The translations under genes and the position numbers were made by a program. Positions 1 to 6,572 of a stretch of DNA of 64,000 bases are shown piece after piece (within the stretch, counting starts at the first letter, position 1; every line of letters begins with the position of its first letter). The DNA comes from Pedobacter frigiditerrae (lineage in GTDB: Bacteria > Bacteroidota > Bacteroidia > Sphingobacteriales > Sphingobacteriaceae): NCBI RefSeq assembly GCF_032678705.1, contig NZ_JAVTSS010000001.1, positions 2,108,001-2,172,000 on the forward strand, written 5' to 3'. The notes under the pieces are model-generated. The model saw nothing but the letters and a program-made list of their open reading frames with translations, did no database searches and was not told the DNA's origin.

Positions 1-3
1 CGG

Positions 4-78
4 GGTGGCTGATGGGGCTCGAACCCACGACCCTCGGCACCACAAACCAATACTCTAACCAACTGAGCTACAACCACC
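4..78 (-). tRNA. tRNA-His (anticodon GTG)
   Basis: Read on the minus strand the sequence folds as a complete cloverleaf: a 7-bp acceptor stem (GTGGTTG with CAGCCAC), D arm with AGTTGGTTA loop, anticodon loop TTGTGGT giving GTG, and a T arm with TTCGAGC. An extra G at position -1 faces C73, which is the histidine-specific identity pair. The 3' CCA is not encoded (CCG follows). The gene lies at the left edge, so its upstream neighbours are unknown. Confidence 0.95.
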
Positions 79-463
79 GTGTTTTTCAGAGCAACAAAGG
101 TAGGATTTTTATTATTCCCTGCAAATATTTTTCTACTAAAAAAGCGCAAAAAACACAACTTCCTAGTGCACAATTATTTCCGAATGCGAGGCACTTAGCT
201 AAAAAGCAAATATAAATTCTACTGTGCTTGTTTAGGATGGGTTTCATGGCAGCGAGCTTAGTTCTTAAACCCGATAGCAGCCCAAATAGCCCACAGCGAG
301 GCACGAGCGAGGACTATGGGCGGATAGCGGGGCTACAGTTCACGATGGAACACCTCCTTTTATTTTCAAATTAACCTTGTTACTTATTAATAACTGAGGA
401 TCCAATCTTCTTTTCAACATCTATACTGAGTTTTGACCAATAAAACTTAGTTTTGCGCTGTTT
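79..463. other. Intergenic region with a GC-rich structured block
   Basis: I see no gene here. Bases 79-230 are AT-rich. Bases about 235-345 are clearly more GC-rich and contain short inverted arms (GCCCA/TGGGC), a repeated GCGAGG, and a doubled GGATAGC/CGATAGC motif. This resembles the dispersed palindromic intergenic elements of Pedobacter-type genomes, but there is no second copy in this window. The rnhA promoter lies at the right end. Confidence 0.5.
448..455 (+). promoter_or_regulatory. -7 box of rnhA (TAGTTTTG)
   Basis: TAGTTTTG matches the Bacteroidetes -7 consensus TAnnTTTG exactly and ends 8 nt before the rnhA ATG, which implies a very short leader. No clear -33 TTTG lies at the expected distance. 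Confidence 0.6.
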
Positions 464-928
464 ATGATAGAGATTTATACAGACGGTGCAGCAAGTGGAA
501 ATCCTGGTCCAGGGGGTTACGGTGTAATTTTACGTTCGGGCGCTCATTACAAAGAGTTGAGTGGCGGCTTTAGAATGACCACCAATAACAGAATGGAGCT
601 ATTGGCTGTAATCGAAGGGTTAAAGTCTATCAAAAACCCCGGACAGGATGTTACCGTGTACTCAGATTCTAAATATGTAGTAGATTCTGTTGAAAAAGGC
701 TGGGTATTTGGCTGGGTTAAAAAAGCTTTTAAAGACAAAAAGAACAAAGATCTTTGGATCCAATACCTTAATTTACATAAACTACATCAGGTTAAATTCA
801 TCTGGATAAAAGGCCATAATGAACATCCAGAAAATGAAAGGTGCGACAGGTTAGCCGTAGCTGCTTCTCAAAACAAAGCTGCCCTAGCCATAGATGCTTT
901 TTTCGAAGCCGAACGCAAAAACGCTTAA
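464..928 (+). CDS. rnhA: Ribonuclease HI
   Basis: This cytoplasmic endonuclease cuts the RNA strand of RNA-DNA hybrids, removing R-loops and primers. The 154-residue protein has the usual single-domain length. It opens with the first family motif around residues 5-18 (YTDG then GNPGPGG). The four metal-binding acidic residues are visible as D7, E45 (NRME), D68 (YSDS) and D128 (ERCDRLA), and the assisting histidine is H118 in KGHNE. The basic helix region of residues 86-96 (KKAFKDKKNKD) is present. The ATG follows a good -7 box by 8 nt. The gene stands alone and faces a bidirectional terminator shared with the next, minus-strand gene. Confidence 0.97.
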   Translation: MIEIYTDGAASGNPGPGGYGVILRSGAHYKELSGGFRMTTNNRMELLAVIEGLKSIKNPGQDVTVYSDSKYVVDSVEKGWVFGWVKKAFKDKKNKDLWIQYLNLHKLHQVKFIWIKGHNEHPENERCDRLAVAASQNKAALAIDAFFEAERKNA

Positions 929-971
929 TTAAAATTCTTTTCTTAAAATTATCATGATCGTTTAAGCTTTA

Positions 972-1010
972 AAAAACAAAGCCCTATATCATCAATATAG
1001 GGCTTCATTA
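972..1010. terminator. Bidirectional intrinsic terminator
   Basis: A perfect 10-bp stem AGCCCTATAT/ATATAGGGCT (980-989 with 995-1004) has a 5-base loop. It sits between the 3' ends of rnhA and the convergent minus-strand gene, with an A-rich flank on the left that reads as T-rich for the minus strand. Confidence 0.8.
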
Positions 1011-1025
1011 TATGAATATAAACTT

Positions 1026-1610
1026 TTAGGCCTTCAACATTTTATTTACAGCCAGCTGAACTTTAATAATATCTTGAGCGATAGTTTTCTGAATATTTTC
1101 ATCAAAAGATGCAACAAACCTTGGTTCAAGAAGAACTTTATCAGCTTCATTTGTAATGTTTAACCTAAAAATGTGCTTACCAAACTTAAATCCAGCTCCA
1201 ATTTTAGTGACATCAGCCTCAACAATTTGCATAAACTCATAGCTATTACTTACTTGGTCAAGAAAATCTTTAACCGCTTGAAACACAAAGTCGGTTTCAA
1301 TATCTAATCCATTGATAATAATGATACTATCTTTTAAAGCAGCCTTAAGTACATCATTTCCCCTTACCGTTTCATGAAGGTTTTGTAATGGCTCTAATAA
1401 GTCTTCACTGAAAATGATGCTCCTTTTATCCGTAATCAATATTGCGTTAGAACTACCATTTACACCTGGCCCGTGTTTTAGAAGCACTTCATCGTTGCCG
1501 TCTCTCACAACATATTCACCTGCTGATTTTTGCTCTACCTTTGAACCTGCTATTGCTTTTGCCAAGGTGTTAACAATATAGGCTAAAGCTGGGTATTCTT
1601 CTGTTTTCAT
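1026..1610 (-). CDS. Conserved-looking protein of unknown function
   Basis: I do not recognise this family. The 194-residue protein is soluble, mixed alpha/beta in appearance, with no signal peptide, membrane segment or metal motif. An acidic-hydrophobic pattern runs through it and it ends in a helical segment (IIKVQLAVNKMLKA). The reading frame stays open 37 codons further upstream to position 1721. I chose the ATG at 1610 because a perfect -7 box (TATCTTTG at 1634-1627 on the minus strand) lies 16 nt before it, so the upstream extension would lie in promoter DNA. It converges on rnhA and is divergent from the TPR gene. No function can be proposed from context. Confidence 0.75.
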   Translation of the reverse strand: MKTEEYPALAYIVNTLAKAIAGSKVEQKSAGEYVVRDGNDEVLLKHGPGVNGSSNAILITDKRSIIFSEDLLEPLQNLHETVRGNDVLKAALKDSIIIINGLDIETDFVFQAVKDFLDQVSNSYEFMQIVEADVTKIGAGFKFGKHIFRLNITNEADKVLLEPRFVASFDENIQKTIAQDIIKVQLAVNKMLKA

Positions 1611-1626
1611 CCAATTATTTTTTTCG

Positions 1627-1634
1627 CAAAGATA
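1627..1634 (-). promoter_or_regulatory. -7 box deciding the start of the 1026-1610 gene
   Basis: The minus strand reads TATCTTTG, a perfect TAnnTTTG, 16 nt before the ATG at 1610. It argues against the longer reading frame that begins at 1721. Confidence 0.6.
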
Positions 1635-1839
1635 CGGCAGCAAATCCATTATTCTAGGTGAAAAAATGAATAAACCGCAGTCTTTAGAAATCAATTGAAA
1701 ACGATATACAATCCTTCCCACTACGTCAAGTCGTCAAAGCAAATTTGCCTTAACCCTCAACACTTTTGAAGCAGAAAGAAACAACACTTTTTTACTTTAA
1801 AGATATTACTTATTTTCAGTGCAAATTAACAACGCTCAA

Positions 1840-2577
1840 ATGTTTGGCTACTGGAACGACTTTTATTTTATCCCTGTTATTTTACAAGTAATAACCATTA
1901 TCCATGCCCTTAAAACAGGTAGAAGAGATTGGATCTACTTACTGATATTCTTACCCTTAATAGGTGCAGTAATTTATTTTTTCATGGAGTTGCTACCTGA
2001 ACTAACCCAAGGAAGGTCTTTGAAAAAGTACGTTTTTCCAAAACAGCAAATTAATGAATGGGAAAGGAAAGTACAGATAGCCGACAGTATCACTAATAAG
2101 CTGGGGCTTTCCAAAGCTTATGCTGAGCAAAAACAATATGATAAAGCCATAAAATTATCATTAAGCTGCCTTAAAGGCGCTTATAGCAACGACCCTGCCA
2201 TTTTGCTCCAATTAGCAAGGCAATACTTTTACAATAACCAATACGAAGAGAGCTTAGCCTATTTTGATCAACTTAATTTAAGGAATGGCAATAAATTGTT
2301 GATGCCCGAAGATGAGCTTTTATATACACGAGCACAAGAAAATATTGGCACACCAGAGCTTGCAGACAAAGGTTATAGACAAATCATACGTACACAACAC
2401 TCATTGGAAGCGATGTACTATTATGGTCTATTTTTAAAAAAACAGCAGCAAAAAGCTGAAGCTCGTGAACAATTTCAGCGTGTTAGAAGTGAGATTAAAC
2501 TCTTGCCAAAATACTTGCGCAGACGCAATGCTATATGGGCAAGAAAATCCATGAGAGAATTGATTGCTTTGAAGTGA
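1840..2577 (+). CDS. Membrane-anchored tetratricopeptide-repeat protein
   Basis: The 245-residue protein begins with two hydrophobic segments (roughly residues 5-20, FYFIPVILQVITII, and 30-50, WIYLLIFLPLIGAVIYFFM) separated by a short basic turn. This resembles the phospholipase-D-nuclease N-terminal type of membrane hairpin. After a linker, residues about 80-230 form TPR-like helical pairs (AKAYAEQKQYDKAIKLSLSC-like, then LARQYFYNNQYEESLAYFDQL-like). TPR domains mediate protein-protein contacts, so it is probably an inner-membrane scaffold with a cytoplasmic domain; its partner is unknown. A GTG at 1819 gives seven extra residues, but a possible -7 box (TATTTTCA, 1811-1818) touches that GTG, so I prefer the ATG at 1840. 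Its neighbours say nothing about its job. Confidence 0.75.
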   Translation: MFGYWNDFYFIPVILQVITIIHALKTGRRDWIYLLIFLPLIGAVIYFFMELLPELTQGRSLKKYVFPKQQINEWERKVQIADSITNKLGLSKAYAEQKQYDKAIKLSLSCLKGAYSNDPAILLQLARQYFYNNQYEESLAYFDQLNLRNGNKLLMPEDELLYTRAQENIGTPELADKGYRQIIRTQHSLEAMYYYGLFLKKQQQKAEAREQFQRVRSEIKLLPKYLRRRNAIWARKSMRELIALK

Positions 2578-2580
2578 GAT

Positions 2581-2710
2581 AGTCTGGAAGTCCGAAAGTC
2601 CGGAAGTCCGAAAGAGAATAAGATAGTCGGGAAGTCAGAAAGTCCGGAAGTCAGAAAGAGAACAAGATAGTCGGGAAGTCAGAAAGTCAGTAAAGTCCGA
2701 AACACCAAAA
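2581..2710. repeat. Tandem repeat, 44-bp period, about 2.7 copies
   Basis: Copies lie at 2581-2624, 2625-2668 and from 2669 (partial). Each unit is itself built from two 16-bp near-copies (agtcYggaagtccgaa) plus a 12-bp spacer (agagaataagat). The repeat lies between the convergent TPR gene and fbp and encodes nothing obvious. The segment that follows, about 2741-2775 (cttagcgtccttggcgttc then tttgcggttaa), recurs in part near 4510-4532. Confidence 0.8.
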
Positions 2711-2814
2711 GACAAAGCAAAGGAACTATATAATTCCTTTTAAACTTAGCGTCCTTGGCGTTCTTTGCGGTTAATTAATGAGTTGCGCCCAATGAACTAT
2801 ATTGAACCAATAAA

Positions 2815-3894
2815 CTAATCAATCCCCCCTACTACGCCTAGTTGCTCTAATTTCTCTTCCACAATTTCATCAGCATTCATGGCGTTTACTGGAGAAAACT
2901 CAGCCATAAATTCTTCTGCCTTTTTAACCATTTTAGGCGAGCCAATAAATATCGAAGTTCTTTGATGTAACTCTTTGGGTTGCATATCCAATATCCTGTT
3001 CAAGCCGTCAGAAGCAACGCCTCCAGCCTGTTCAATAATAAAGGCCATTGGGTTACATTCGTACAACAACCTTAATTTGCCATTGGGCGATGATGCCGTG
3101 GTTGGGTAGATATAAATTCCACCTTTAATTAGGTTACGATGAATATCACCCACCATAGAACCAATGTATCTTGAGGTATAAGGTCTGCGGGTAGCAAAAT
3201 CTTCCACTTGCGCATACTTGATATATTTTTTCACTCCTGCTGGGAAATGAACATAATTGCCTTCGTTAATAGAATAGATAATGCCATCTTCAGGAACTTT
3301 CATGTTAGGGTGCGACAAGCAAAACTCGCCAATGGATGGATCTAAAGTAAAGCCGTTCACTCCATTTCCAGTAGTATAAACCAACATGGTTGATGAACCA
3401 TAAATTACATAACCTGCGGCGACTTGTTCTGTTCCTTTTTGCAAAATATCAGTAATTGTAGCGCAACCATCCACAGATTTTCTCCGATAAATTGAAAATA
3501 TGGTACCAACTGCTACGTTCACGTCAATATTAGAAGAACCATCTAAAGGATCAATACACACAATGTATTTGGCGTTTTTAGAAACAGGCGAATCAATCGG
3601 CACAAACTCATCTTCTTCTTCAGTTACCACGATGCAACATTCGCCTCCACTGGTTAAAGCAGAAATAAATTGCTCATTGGCATACATGTCTAATTTCTTT
3701 TGGTCTTCTCCCTGTACATTTGTAGTACCTGCATCTCCTAAAATATCTACTAAACCTGCTTTATTCACTTCACGATTTACAATTTTTGAAGCAATTCCTA
3801 TGTCTCTAAGTAATCTAGAAAGTTCCCCTTTTGCGTATGAGAAATCTGCTTGTTTCTCGATAATGAATTGACCCAGTGTAGTTATTCCAGCCAT
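2815..3894 (-). CDS. fbp: Fructose-1,6-bisphosphatase, class I
   Basis: The enzyme hydrolyses fructose 1,6-bisphosphate to fructose 6-phosphate, the committed step of gluconeogenesis, in the cytoplasm. The 359-residue protein is slightly longer than the E. coli enzyme, with a C-terminal extension after residue 335. The metal-binding motif of the inositol-phosphatase superfamily is clear: D115-P-L-D118-G-S-S-N, with the acidic stretch EEEDE at 92-96 upstream. The substrate-binding region ([23 protein letters not shown]) is also intact. A role in gluconeogenesis fits a glycan degrader that feeds on uronic acids and deoxysugars, though the gene is not physically linked to the PUL. The YfcE-like gene lies just upstream on the same strand, 23 nt away. 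Confidence 0.96.
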   Translation of the reverse strand: MAGITTLGQFIIEKQADFSYAKGELSRLLRDIGIASKIVNREVNKAGLVDILGDAGTTNVQGEDQKKLDMYANEQFISALTSGGECCIVVTEEEDEFVPIDSPVSKNAKYIVCIDPLDGSSNIDVNVAVGTIFSIYRRKSVDGCATITDILQKGTEQVAAGYVIYGSSTMLVYTTGNGVNGFTLDPSIGEFCLSHPNMKVPEDGIIYSINEGNYVHFPAGVKKYIKYAQVEDFATRRPYTSRYIGSMVGDIHRNLIKGGIYIYPTTASSPNGKLRLLYECNPMAFIIEQAGGVASDGLNRILDMQPKELHQRTSIFIGSPKMVKKAEEFMAEFSPVNAMNADEIVEEKLEQLGVVGGID

Positions 3895-3917
3895 ATTTAC
3901 TTAGTGTATTTGTTACG

Positions 3918-4409
3918 TTATCTATTCCCTAATTCTATAACCTCTAAGGTATGTATTTTTTCTTCAGAAATGCAAAACCTAATTAAAGTTCTTACTTTAT
4001 GCCAACCGCTTTTTCCAGCAGCACCGGAGTTAATATGCAAACATTTTATTTTTTCATCGAAAACAACTTTTAAAATATGTGAGTGACCACATATAAATAA
4101 TTTTGGCGGCTTAGTGTAAATTTCTTCTTTTACTTGCGATGCATAACGATTAGGATAACCACCGATATGGGTCATCCAAACATCTACCCCTTCACAATTA
4201 AACCTTAAATGTTCTGGAAACTCAGCCCTAATCGTTTTACCATCTATATTTCCATATACGCCACGCAAAGGTTTAAAAGCAGCTAAAGGCTCTGCAACAC
4301 CAGCTCCAAAATCCCCTGCATGCCATATTTCATCGCAATCGGCAAAGTATTTAAAAACAGCTTCGTCTAAATAACCGTGCGTATCAGAAATTAAACCTAT
4401 TCTTTTCAT
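3918..4409 (-). CDS. YfcE/MJ0936-type metallophosphodiesterase
   Basis: This is a small binuclear-metal phosphoesterase of the calcineurin-like superfamily, with the compact 163-residue length of the YfcE/MJ0936 group. Metal ligands are visible in order: D9-x-H11 (SDTHG), D33 (HAGD), N54 (YGNID), H81 (MTHIGG) and H109-x-H111 (CGHSHI). Members hydrolyse phosphodiesters in vitro; the physiological substrate is usually unknown. The frame is open upstream to 4598, but that extension is basic, unlike the family, and overlaps the end of trmN6; the ATG at 4409 starts the conserved core exactly. The 127-nt gap upstream contains a doubled degenerate motif (cgaaaaacgatagacgaaaa). Confidence 0.9.
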   Translation of the reverse strand: MKRIGLISDTHGYLDEAVFKYFADCDEIWHAGDFGAGVAEPLAAFKPLRGVYGNIDGKTIRAEFPEHLRFNCEGVDVWMTHIGGYPNRYASQVKEEIYTKPPKLFICGHSHILKVVFDEKIKCLHINSGAAGKSGWHKVRTLIRFCISEEKIHTLEVIELGNR

Positions 4410-4536
4410 TTTTGTTTTCGTTGTTCGTTGATCATTGATCGTTATCCTTAATAAATATGAGCGAAAAACGATAGACGAAAAACGATTTATTCTTCTTTCT
4501 GCTTTGCGAGCTCTTATTTTCTTTGCGGTTAAGCAC

Positions 4537-5238
4537 CTAATATCCCAAAAAGAAATCCTGCAATAAATCTTTGTAAGCATTGCTATAAACCTTTTCACTT
4601 TTGTAAATGTAAAAGTTTTTAAGCTGCACTTTTGTTTGCTTTTTACTCAAACAAACAATCCATCTAAATGCTGCTTTTGAAATATCTGAGTGCAAATCAA
4701 TTTGAGTTGTTAAATAAAGTCCCAAACTTTCTGCTTTTGCGATTAAAAGTCTAGCTTGTTTAACAGGTAAAATAAACCAGAAACTTCCTTGTTCAGTTAA
4801 TAAGGAAGAAACTTTTAATATCAATTCATTAAAGAAGACTTCATCAGTATGCCTAGCAATTCCCTTTTTTTGTTCAGCGTTTTTTAAATCATTAACAAAG
4901 TATGGCGGATTTGAAATGATTAAATCAAATTTATTAGGATTGTTATATTGTTCTATTGCTGTATTGTTGATGGTTAAGCGATTACTGAAAACTGATAACT
5001 GAAAATTCTTGCTAGCAGTAGCTGATGCTTGTTCGTCTATCTCCACAGCTTCAATAAACGCATCTGGAAAACGCTGCGCCAGCATTAAGGCAATTACACC
5101 TGTTCCTGTTCCAATATCTAAAATGTGTTTAGGAGCAGTACTTTCTGCAATTGCTGCCAACAATACGCCATCGGTATTGATTTTCATGGCACAACCTGTT
5201 TGATCTACTTCGAATTGCTTGAATTTGAATATACTCAT
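4537..5238 (-). CDS. trmN6: tRNA1(Val) (adenine37-N6)-methyltransferase
   Basis: A class I SAM-dependent methyltransferase of 233 residues that matches the TrmN6 (YfiC) group, which makes m6A37 in tRNA1(Val). The SAM-binding loop is DIGTGTGVIAL at residues 41-51, the acidic ribose-binding position is E67 or D68 (EID), and the N6-adenine methylase motif NPPYF is at 110-114. The N-terminal FKFKQFEV and NTDGVLL segments are typical of this group. It acts in the cytoplasm on RNA. It is the first gene of a short minus-strand group with the phosphodiesterase and fbp, and the repeat-rich region lies immediately upstream. Confidence 0.9.
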   Translation of the reverse strand: MSIFKFKQFEVDQTGCAMKINTDGVLLAAIAESTAPKHILDIGTGTGVIALMLAQRFPDAFIEAVEIDEQASATASKNFQLSVFSNRLTINNTAIEQYNNPNKFDLIISNPPYFVNDLKNAEQKKGIARHTDEVFFNELILKVSSLLTEQGSFWFILPVKQARLLIAKAESLGLYLTTQIDLHSDISKAAFRWIVCLSKKQTKVQLKNFYIYKSEKVYSNAYKDLLQDFFLGY

Positions 5239-5288
5239 TAAGAAATTTACAATCTTTATTTTATGTTTCTATTTTGTTTTATCTCCAA

Positions 5289-5404
5289 AGAGCGTTTGTC
5301 ATTCACAGCATCCTTGTCATTCCAAGTGATTTTGTCATTCAGAGCGCAGCGAAGAATCTATCTAGTTGAACTCTTCTCATAGATTCCTCCGAAGTCGGAA
5401 TGAC
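5289..5404 (+). repeat. REP-like dispersed repeat, block 1
   Basis: The block opens with agagcgtttgtcattcacag and ends in a long imperfect palindrome: GTCATTCAGAGCGCAGCGAA onward (5334-5361) against ATAGATTCCTCCGAAGTCGG onward (5379-5404). GTCATTC at one end mirrors GAATGAC at the other. The 364-nt gap between trmN6 and the GIY-YIG gene is almost entirely made of such blocks. Confidence 0.9.
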
Positions 5405-5412
5405 TGATTATT

Positions 5413-5527
5413 AGAGCGTTTGTCATTCACAGCATCCTTGTCATTCAGAGTGATTTTGTCATTCAGAGCGCAGCGAAGAATCTATTCGTTAGCTCCTCTC
5501 AGCAGATTCCTCCGAAGTCGGAATGAC
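5413..5527 (+). repeat. REP-like dispersed repeat, block 2
   Basis: This is a second near-identical copy of block 1 in the same orientation, 8 nt after it. Compared with block 1 the loop differs (ttcgttagctcctctcagca), while the GTCATTC and GAATGAC ends are kept. Confidence 0.9.
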
Positions 5528-5553
5528 AGTTCTTATTAAAGAACATATCTTAT

Positions 5554-5590
5554 TGCTCCCCTCAGCAGATTCCTCCGAAGTCGGAATGAC
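5554..5590 (+). repeat. REP-like dispersed repeat, right half only
   Basis: Only the right half of the block is present: gctcccctcagcagattcct followed by ccgaagtcggaatgac. It ends 13 nt before the stop codon of the GIY-YIG gene. Confidence 0.85.
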
Positions 5591-5602
5591 AACACATTAT
5601 CT

Positions 5603-5905
5603 TTACCCATCTATAGCTTCATCATTAAGAAATCTCCATTCTTTGTTTTCCGTTTCTATTAGTGCGTTCTTTTTAGCCCTTGACCAGCCTTTTATTTCTT
5701 TTTCTCGATCAATAGCATCATTAATATATTGATACCTTTCATAATAAACCAAATAAAAACAACTATATTTTTTAGTGAAAGAGGATGAGTTTTCTCCACT
5801 CTTATGTTGTTCGATTCTAATACCCAAATCATTTGTAACACCGACGTACAAGACCGTCTTATTGAAATTCGTCATTAAATAAACAAAGTAATTATGATCT
5901 CTCAT
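5603..5905 (-). CDS. Single-domain GIY-YIG nuclease
   Basis: The 100-residue protein is almost only a GIY-YIG domain, of the small URI/YhbQ-like group. The two-strand motif is present as FVYLM (Y9) and YVGVT (Y20, G22). The catalytic arginine is R30, with H34 following in the usual R-x3-H helix, and the metal-binding glutamate is E68 in DREKEIKGW; N87 matches the distal asparagine. Such domains make single-strand nicks in DNA, but for these stand-alone forms the target is not known. The gene is enclosed by same-direction copies of one palindromic repeat (5289-5590 and 5947-6043), so the nuclease may be linked to the spread or upkeep of these repeats. That link is inference. Confidence 0.9.
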   Translation of the reverse strand: MRDHNYFVYLMTNFNKTVLYVGVTNDLGIRIEQHKSGENSSSFTKKYSCFYLVYYERYQYINDAIDREKEIKGWSRAKKNALIETENKEWRFLNDEAIDG

Positions 5906-5946
5906 GTTACAATTTTCCTGGTTTTTTCAATCATTTTTATTGTCAA

Positions 5947-6043
5947 TAGAGTTTTTGTCACTCAGAGCGTCCTTGTCATTCAGAGCGCAGCGAAGAATCT
6001 ATTCGTTAGCTCTTCTCATAGATTCCTCCGAAGTCGGAATGAC
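5947..6043 (+). repeat. REP-like dispersed repeat, block 4
   Basis: A copy of the same element as blocks 1 and 2, in the same orientation, on the other side of the GIY-YIG gene. It runs from agagtttttgtcactcagag to cggaatgac and ends 9 nt before the stop codon of the VOC gene. Confidence 0.9.
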
Positions 6044-6051
6044 AACGCGGA

Positions 6052-6435
6052 TTATCGCTCATAAATTTCCAAAGGCAAACCATCGGGATCGGTAAAAAAC
6101 GTAAACTGCTTCCCTGTAAATTCATCAATCCGTATGGCTTCAGTCTCTACACCTTTACTTTTTAGCAAATCACTCACCTTTCTTACATCATCAACTTCAA
6201 AAGCTAGATGCCTTAAACCAGCAGCCTCTGGTCGTGATGGCCTTGATACAGGATTTTCAAAAGAGAAAAGTTCTATCTGATATAATCCATTAACTGCTAA
6301 ATCTAATTTGTAAGATTTTCTTTCTGCCCTGTAAACTTCAGCCAATATCTCAAAACCTAATTTATTGACATAAAAGTCTTTAGAAACTTCATAATTTGTA
6401 CAAATAATTGCGATATGATGAATGCGGTTGAACAT
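6052..6435 (-). CDS. VOC-superfamily protein, YaeR/SMU1112c type
   Basis: A 127-residue vicinal-oxygen-chelate protein, one paired beta-alpha-beta-beta-beta module repeated twice, as in glyoxalase I. Candidate metal ligands are H7 (HHIAI), E55 (QIELF), H76 (LRHLAFEV) and E123 (LEIYE). The closest known group (YaeR, SMU1112c) is annotated as glyoxalase-like but has no proven substrate. It is cytoplasmic, with no signal peptide. The gene is divergent from purL with a 137-nt gap and has no functional link to its neighbours that I can see. Confidence 0.85.
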   Translation of the reverse strand: MFNRIHHIAIICTNYEVSKDFYVNKLGFEILAEVYRAERKSYKLDLAVNGLYQIELFSFENPVSRPSRPEAAGLRHLAFEVDDVRKVSDLLKSKGVETEAIRIDEFTGKQFTFFTDPDGLPLEIYER

Positions 6436-6546
6436 TTGATAAGTTTAATATTTCTTAATGTGGAAAACCCCTTAATTATTACATTAATTGTTCAAAAGTA
6501 GGTAATATTATCCCTCGTTTAACTGGCATTTTTAAAATTTTAAAGC

Positions 6547-6554
6547 TAAATTTG
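6547..6554 (+). promoter_or_regulatory. -7 box of purL (TAAATTTG)
   Basis: TAAATTTG is a perfect TAnnTTTG, 18 nt before the purL ATG at 6573. The possible TTG start at 6552 lies inside this box, which argues against it. Confidence 0.6.
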
Positions 6555-6572
6555 CATCTTCAAAAAACAAGC

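Noticed and set aside
12..215. Plus-strand frame of 67 codons at the left edge
   Set aside because: It lies antisense to tRNA-His and has no start signal.
2581..2710. Possible CRISPR array
   Set aside because: The repeats are contiguous without unique spacers and there are no cas genes.
5523..5732. Plus-strand frame over the repeats and the GIY-YIG gene
   Set aside because: It reads repeat sequence and the antisense strand of a well-supported gene.
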